Shown here: positions 40,750 to 43,257 of the stretch, piece after piece | Position numbering within the stretch: the first letter of the stretch is position 1 | Layout: each line of letters begins with the position of its first letter | Assembly: GCA_016290215.1 (NCBI GenBank) | Contig: JAEETH010000024.1 | Location: 1-43,257, forward strand | DNA length: 43,257 nt | Reading direction: 5' to 3' | Source: Bacteroidales bacterium | GTDB lineage: Bacteria > Bacteroidota > Bacteroidia > Bacteroidales > F082 | Notes under the pieces: generated by a model | What the model saw: the letters and a program-made list of their open reading frames with translations, nothing else | Told to the model about the DNA's origin: nothing | Databases searched by the model: none | Made by a program: the position numbers and the translations under genes

Positions 40750-41673
40750 ATGAAAAAACTCACATCTTTTCTGTTGCTTCTGTTAATGGTTGCTACCCAA
40801 AGCGCCTTTGCGCAGGACATGAAGACGTACCAGTTTGCTGAGCGCGACACACTGCAGCTTTACCTTGATTTCTACACTCCCGAACATGTCCATGACAGCA
40901 CGATTTGCATGGTTTATGTTTTCGGAGGCGGCTTTATCGGGGGACATCGTGATGGCGATTGGGAGAAGGCCTATTTCAAACAATTAGTCGACGAAGGCTT
41001 TATGGTGGCCTCCATCGACTACCGCTTAGGGCTCAAGGGCGCTAAAAACTTGAGCGTTTTCAATTCCGAACCGCTTAAGATAGCCATTGATATGGCTACG
41101 GAGGATGCCATTTCTGCCTTAGTTTACCTTCTCGAACATGCCGCTGAGCTGAAGGTGAACAAGGATTGGATCGTGATGATTGGCTCCAGTGCGGGTGCCA
41201 TTACCTCCTTGCATGTGGATTATGCGCTTTGCAACGGCTTTCTGAATAGCAACATTTTGCCCGAGGATTTCCGGTTGGCAGGTGTGGTGTCGTATGCGGG
41301 TGCCATCTTCTCCAATGAGGGTCCTGTAGTATATCGTAACCATGCTCCAGCTCCGACGATGATGTATCACGGCATGGCCGACCGATTGGTGCCCTACAAG
41401 AAAATCAGTTTCGGGAAAATAGGCTTCTTTGGCACCGATGCCTTGGTGAATCGCTTCGAGAAGTTCGACTATCCTTTTTTTGCACGTCGTTTTGATGAGT
41501 ATGGCCATAGCATCGCATTGGCTGGTCCGCTTACTGTCGACGACTTGCTGTGGTTCTGCAAGCATTACATTTGGAAGAAGCAACGTCTTCAAGTGGACGG
41601 CACCTATCATGAGCTTGACAAGACCCAGTTGCCGCCTTTTGATGTCTATACGCCAGGGGATTTGTACAAGTAA
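40750..41673 (+). CDS. Secreted alpha/beta-hydrolase (esterase/lipase-like)
   Basis: The 307-residue protein has a signal peptide (MKKLTSFLLLLLMVATQSAFAQ). The esterase-type oxyanion strand is YVFGGGFIGGHRDG, the nucleophile elbow GSSAG holds Ser147, and the likely acid and His are in MADRLVPY and DEYGHSIA. The GGGF motif in place of HGGG and the SSAG elbow place it with the BD-FAE/HSL-type carboxylesterases. The substrate may be an acetylated or feruloylated sugar polymer, but this cannot be read from the sequence. It ends at a terminator at 41678. Confidence 0.82.
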   Translation: MKKLTSFLLLLLMVATQSAFAQDMKTYQFAERDTLQLYLDFYTPEHVHDSTICMVYVFGGGFIGGHRDGDWEKAYFKQLVDEGFMVASIDYRLGLKGAKNLSVFNSEPLKIAIDMATEDAISALVYLLEHAAELKVNKDWIVMIGSSAGAITSLHVDYALCNGFLNSNILPEDFRLAGVVSYAGAIFSNEGPVVYRNHAPAPTMMYHGMADRLVPYKKISFGKIGFFGTDALVNRFEKFDYPFFARRFDEYGHSIALAGPLTVDDLLWFCKHYIWKKQRLQVDGTYHELDKTQLPPFDVYTPGDLYK

Positions 41674-41677
41674 AAAC

Positions 41678-41715
41678 AAAAAGTCCGCCAGTGTTGATGT
41701 CTGACGGACTTTTTT
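41678..41715. terminator. Bidirectional terminator between the esterase and PepD genes
   Basis: AAAAAGTCCG-C-CAG, loop TGTTGATGT, CTG-A-CGGACTTTTTT. One mismatch in the stem; T-runs on both strands. Confidence 0.88.
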
Positions 41716-41733
41716 CATGTTTAGCGCAAAGCC

Positions 41734-43257
41734 TTATCTCTTTGCAGCCTTATTGGCCGGAGATTTCTTAGCCGCACTCTGCTTGGCCGTGGCTTTGCTG
41801 ACAGCGGCTTTCTGAACAGACGCAGTCTTCTTGCTGCCAACGGCTTTCTTGGCTTGAGACTTATGTTCAGGTGCTTTTGTGCGCGTAGCCTTCTCGTCAG
41901 CAGCCTTTTCTTCGGTTGCTTTCTTAGCTGTCGCTTTCTTGGTCTCCTTCTTGGCTGCTTTTTGGGCTTTCTTTGCTGCTGCCTTATTTACGGTAGACAT
42001 TTTCTTTGGCTTAGGCATGTCAGCAGTCGCAGGCACGTTCTTCAAGATGTCGCACATGAAGTCCCAGAACATCTGAACGGTTGCGATTTCGCAACGTTCG
42101 TCGGGTGAGTGTACACCGCGCAGGGTGGGACCGAAGCTGATCATGTCCATGCCCGGAATCTTGTCGCCGATGAGGCCGCATTCCAAACCAGCGTGGATGG
42201 CTCTGACTTTAGGATCCTTGTTGAAGCGTTTCTTGTAGCAGTTCACTGCGACGTCCAAGATGGCGCTGTTGGGGTTGGGTGCCCAGCCTGGATAGCCGTC
42301 AGTGTGCTCCACATCGGCGTCGGCAAGGCTCCACACGGCTTCCACCATGTTGGCGATGTCCTGCTTCGACGACTCGATGGAGCTGCGCTGTGAGGTCTGG
42401 ATGAAGAAATAGCCTTCCTTCTTCTTGCAGGAGGCGAGGTTGGTCGAGGTTTCCACGAAGTTCGGGATGGTCTGCGACATGGCGATGACACCGTGCGGGC
42501 AGGCATAGAGGCCGTTCAGCAGGTTGAACTGCGACATTTCGTCGATGACCACATCAGGCTGTACTTCAGCCACTTCAGCCGTGACTTTCAGGTCGGGTTC
42601 GGTCACTTGATACTCTTGCTTGAAGTGCTTCTCCATGTCCTTCACATAGTGCATGAAGTCGCCCACGCTCTCGTTCGGGATGAAGGCCACAGCCGTGGCT
42701 TCGCGAGCGATGGCGTTGCGCAGGTTGCCGCCTTGGAAGTCGTAGAGTTGGAGGTCAAACCAAGTGGTGGCTTGCCAGAGTATGCGAGTCAAGAGTTTGT
42801 TGGCATTGGCCAGATTCTTGTTGATGTCGTCGCCGCTGTGGCCACCTTTCAGACCGCTGACCGTGATGCGGTATGCCGTGGCCTCTTCCGGAGCAGGTTC
42901 CAGTTCGTACCACACCTTAATAATCGTGTCCATGCCGCCGGCGCAGCCGATGAAGATTTCGCCTTCGTCCTCGCTGTCGAGGTTGAGGAGGATGCAGCCC
43001 GTGAAGTCCTTCGGGTCGAGTTTCATGGCACCGGTCAGACCGGTTTCTTCGTCAACGGTGAAGATGCACTCGAGTGGACCGTGTTCCACTTTCGGGTCGG
43101 CAATGACGGCCAAGGCTGCTGCCACGCCGATGCCGTCGTCGGCACCGAGGGTCGTGCCGTTGGCGTGAACCCACTCGCCTTTGATAACCGCCTCGATGGG
43201 GTCTTTCTCAACGTCGTGCTGCTTGTCGTTGTTTTTCTCGCAAACCATGTCCATGTG
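41734..43257 (-). CDS. pepD: PepD-type M20 dipeptidase with Lys/Ala-rich tail, N-terminus beyond window
   Basis: The reading frame is open to the window edge (first codon CAC, giving HMDMVCEKN), so about 75 N-terminal residues are missing. Zinc and catalytic motifs are HMDM, GADDGIGVA, VDEETGLTGA, NLDSEDEGE, GLKGGHSGDDI and GVHSPDERCEI, which is the aminoacyl-histidine dipeptidase group of M20 (PepD). It should cleave Xaa-His and other dipeptides in the cytosol. Family members normally end shortly after QMFWDFMCDILKNV. Here a tail of 94 residues follows (encoded by 41737-42018), with 28 Lys and 25 Ala and many AKKA/KKAT words, like histone H1 or bacterial H1-like proteins. Confidence 0.9.
   Translation of the reverse strand, partial: HMDMVCEKNNDKQHDVEKDPIEAVIKGEWVHANGTTLGADDGIGVAAALAVIADPKVEHGPLECIFTVDEETGLTGAMKLDPKDFTGCILLNLDSEDEGEIFIGCAGGMDTIIKVWYELEPAPEEATAYRITVSGLKGGHSGDDINKNLANANKLLTRILWQATTWFDLQLYDFQGGNLRNAIAREATAVAFIPNESVGDFMHYVKDMEKHFKQEYQVTEPDLKVTAEVAEVQPDVVIDEMSQFNLLNGLYACPHGVIAMSQTIPNFVETSTNLASCKKKEGYFFIQTSQRSSIESSKQDIANMVEAVWSLADADVEHTDGYPGWAPNPNSAILDVAVNCYKKRFNKDPKVRAIHAGLECGLIGDKIPGMDMISFGPTLRGVHSPDERCEIATVQMFWDFMCDILKNVPATADMPKPKKMSTVNKAAAKKAQKAAKKETKKATAKKATEEKAADEKATRTKAPEHKSQAKKAVGSKKTASVQKAAVSKATAKQSAAKKSPANKAAKR

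Overview
The window looks like a chromosomal segment of a Bacteroidota member, most likely of the order Bacteroidales. Several independent signs agree. Many promoters match the Bacteroidota pattern (-33 TTG/TTTG, about 19 nt, -7 TAnnTTTG). There are two type IX secretion (T9SS) cargo proteins with C-terminal sorting domains and a PorE-like OmpA protein. SecD and SecF are fused, Rho carries a long disordered N-terminal insert, and the lineage-typical families DUF4290, DUF4293 and DUF3078 are present. MurA has Asp in place of the fosfomycin-target Cys. I do not name a genus. No phage, integrase, transposase or CRISPR array was found.

Layout. 1-14.0 kb is one long minus-strand run of housekeeping and envelope genes: a DUF4290 protein, murA, grpE, dnaJ, an ABC-2 exporter pair, secDF, a PorE-like OmpA protein, purM and a partial lipoprotein. 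At 14.1-14.9 kb a plus-strand RelB/DinJ-PIN toxin-antitoxin pair is inserted. At 15.0-18.6 kb there is a minus-strand secreted-protein cluster: a small protein with a C-terminal anchor-like signal, then two T9SS cargo proteins sharing a module. At 18.8-22.5 kb come a PcrA/UvrD helicase, a truncated AAA_14 ATPase, tRNA-Lys(TTT) and a YrdC/Sua5-family protein. At 23-28.2 kb, on the plus strand, are a PurF-like protein with a degenerate glutaminase site, the SRP RNA, a DPP III lipoprotein and mpl. At 28.2-34 kb are rho with a LolA-like gene, a divergent DUF4293 gene, a phosphoesterase with a DUF3078 protein, and a tandem TonB_C protein. At 34-43 kb are rlmB, an S9 peptidase lipoprotein, an intact AAA_14/DUF4143 ATPase, efp, an LpxD-type acyltransferase, an esterase and a PepD dipeptidase with a histone-H1-like tail.

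Themes. Most genes serve cell-envelope construction and export (murA, mpl, lpxD, LolA-like, secDF, PorE-like, T9SS cargo), purine synthesis (purM, purF-like), protein quality control and translation (dnaJ, grpE, efp, rlmB, tRNA, SRP RNA) and peptide use (DPP III, S9 peptidase, PepD).

Two non-coding patterns stand out. First, both AAA_14-type ATPase genes are preceded by helically phased direct-repeat arrays. One has five units at an exact 32-nt period that straddle its promoter; the other has three units at a 33-nt period in front of the truncated copy. The two arrays have related cores and the same orientation relative to the gene, which suggests a dedicated control system for this ATPase family. 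Second, many intergenic gaps are filled with word-like short-tandem or palindromic repeats of several unrelated families, each tending to occur more than once in the window.
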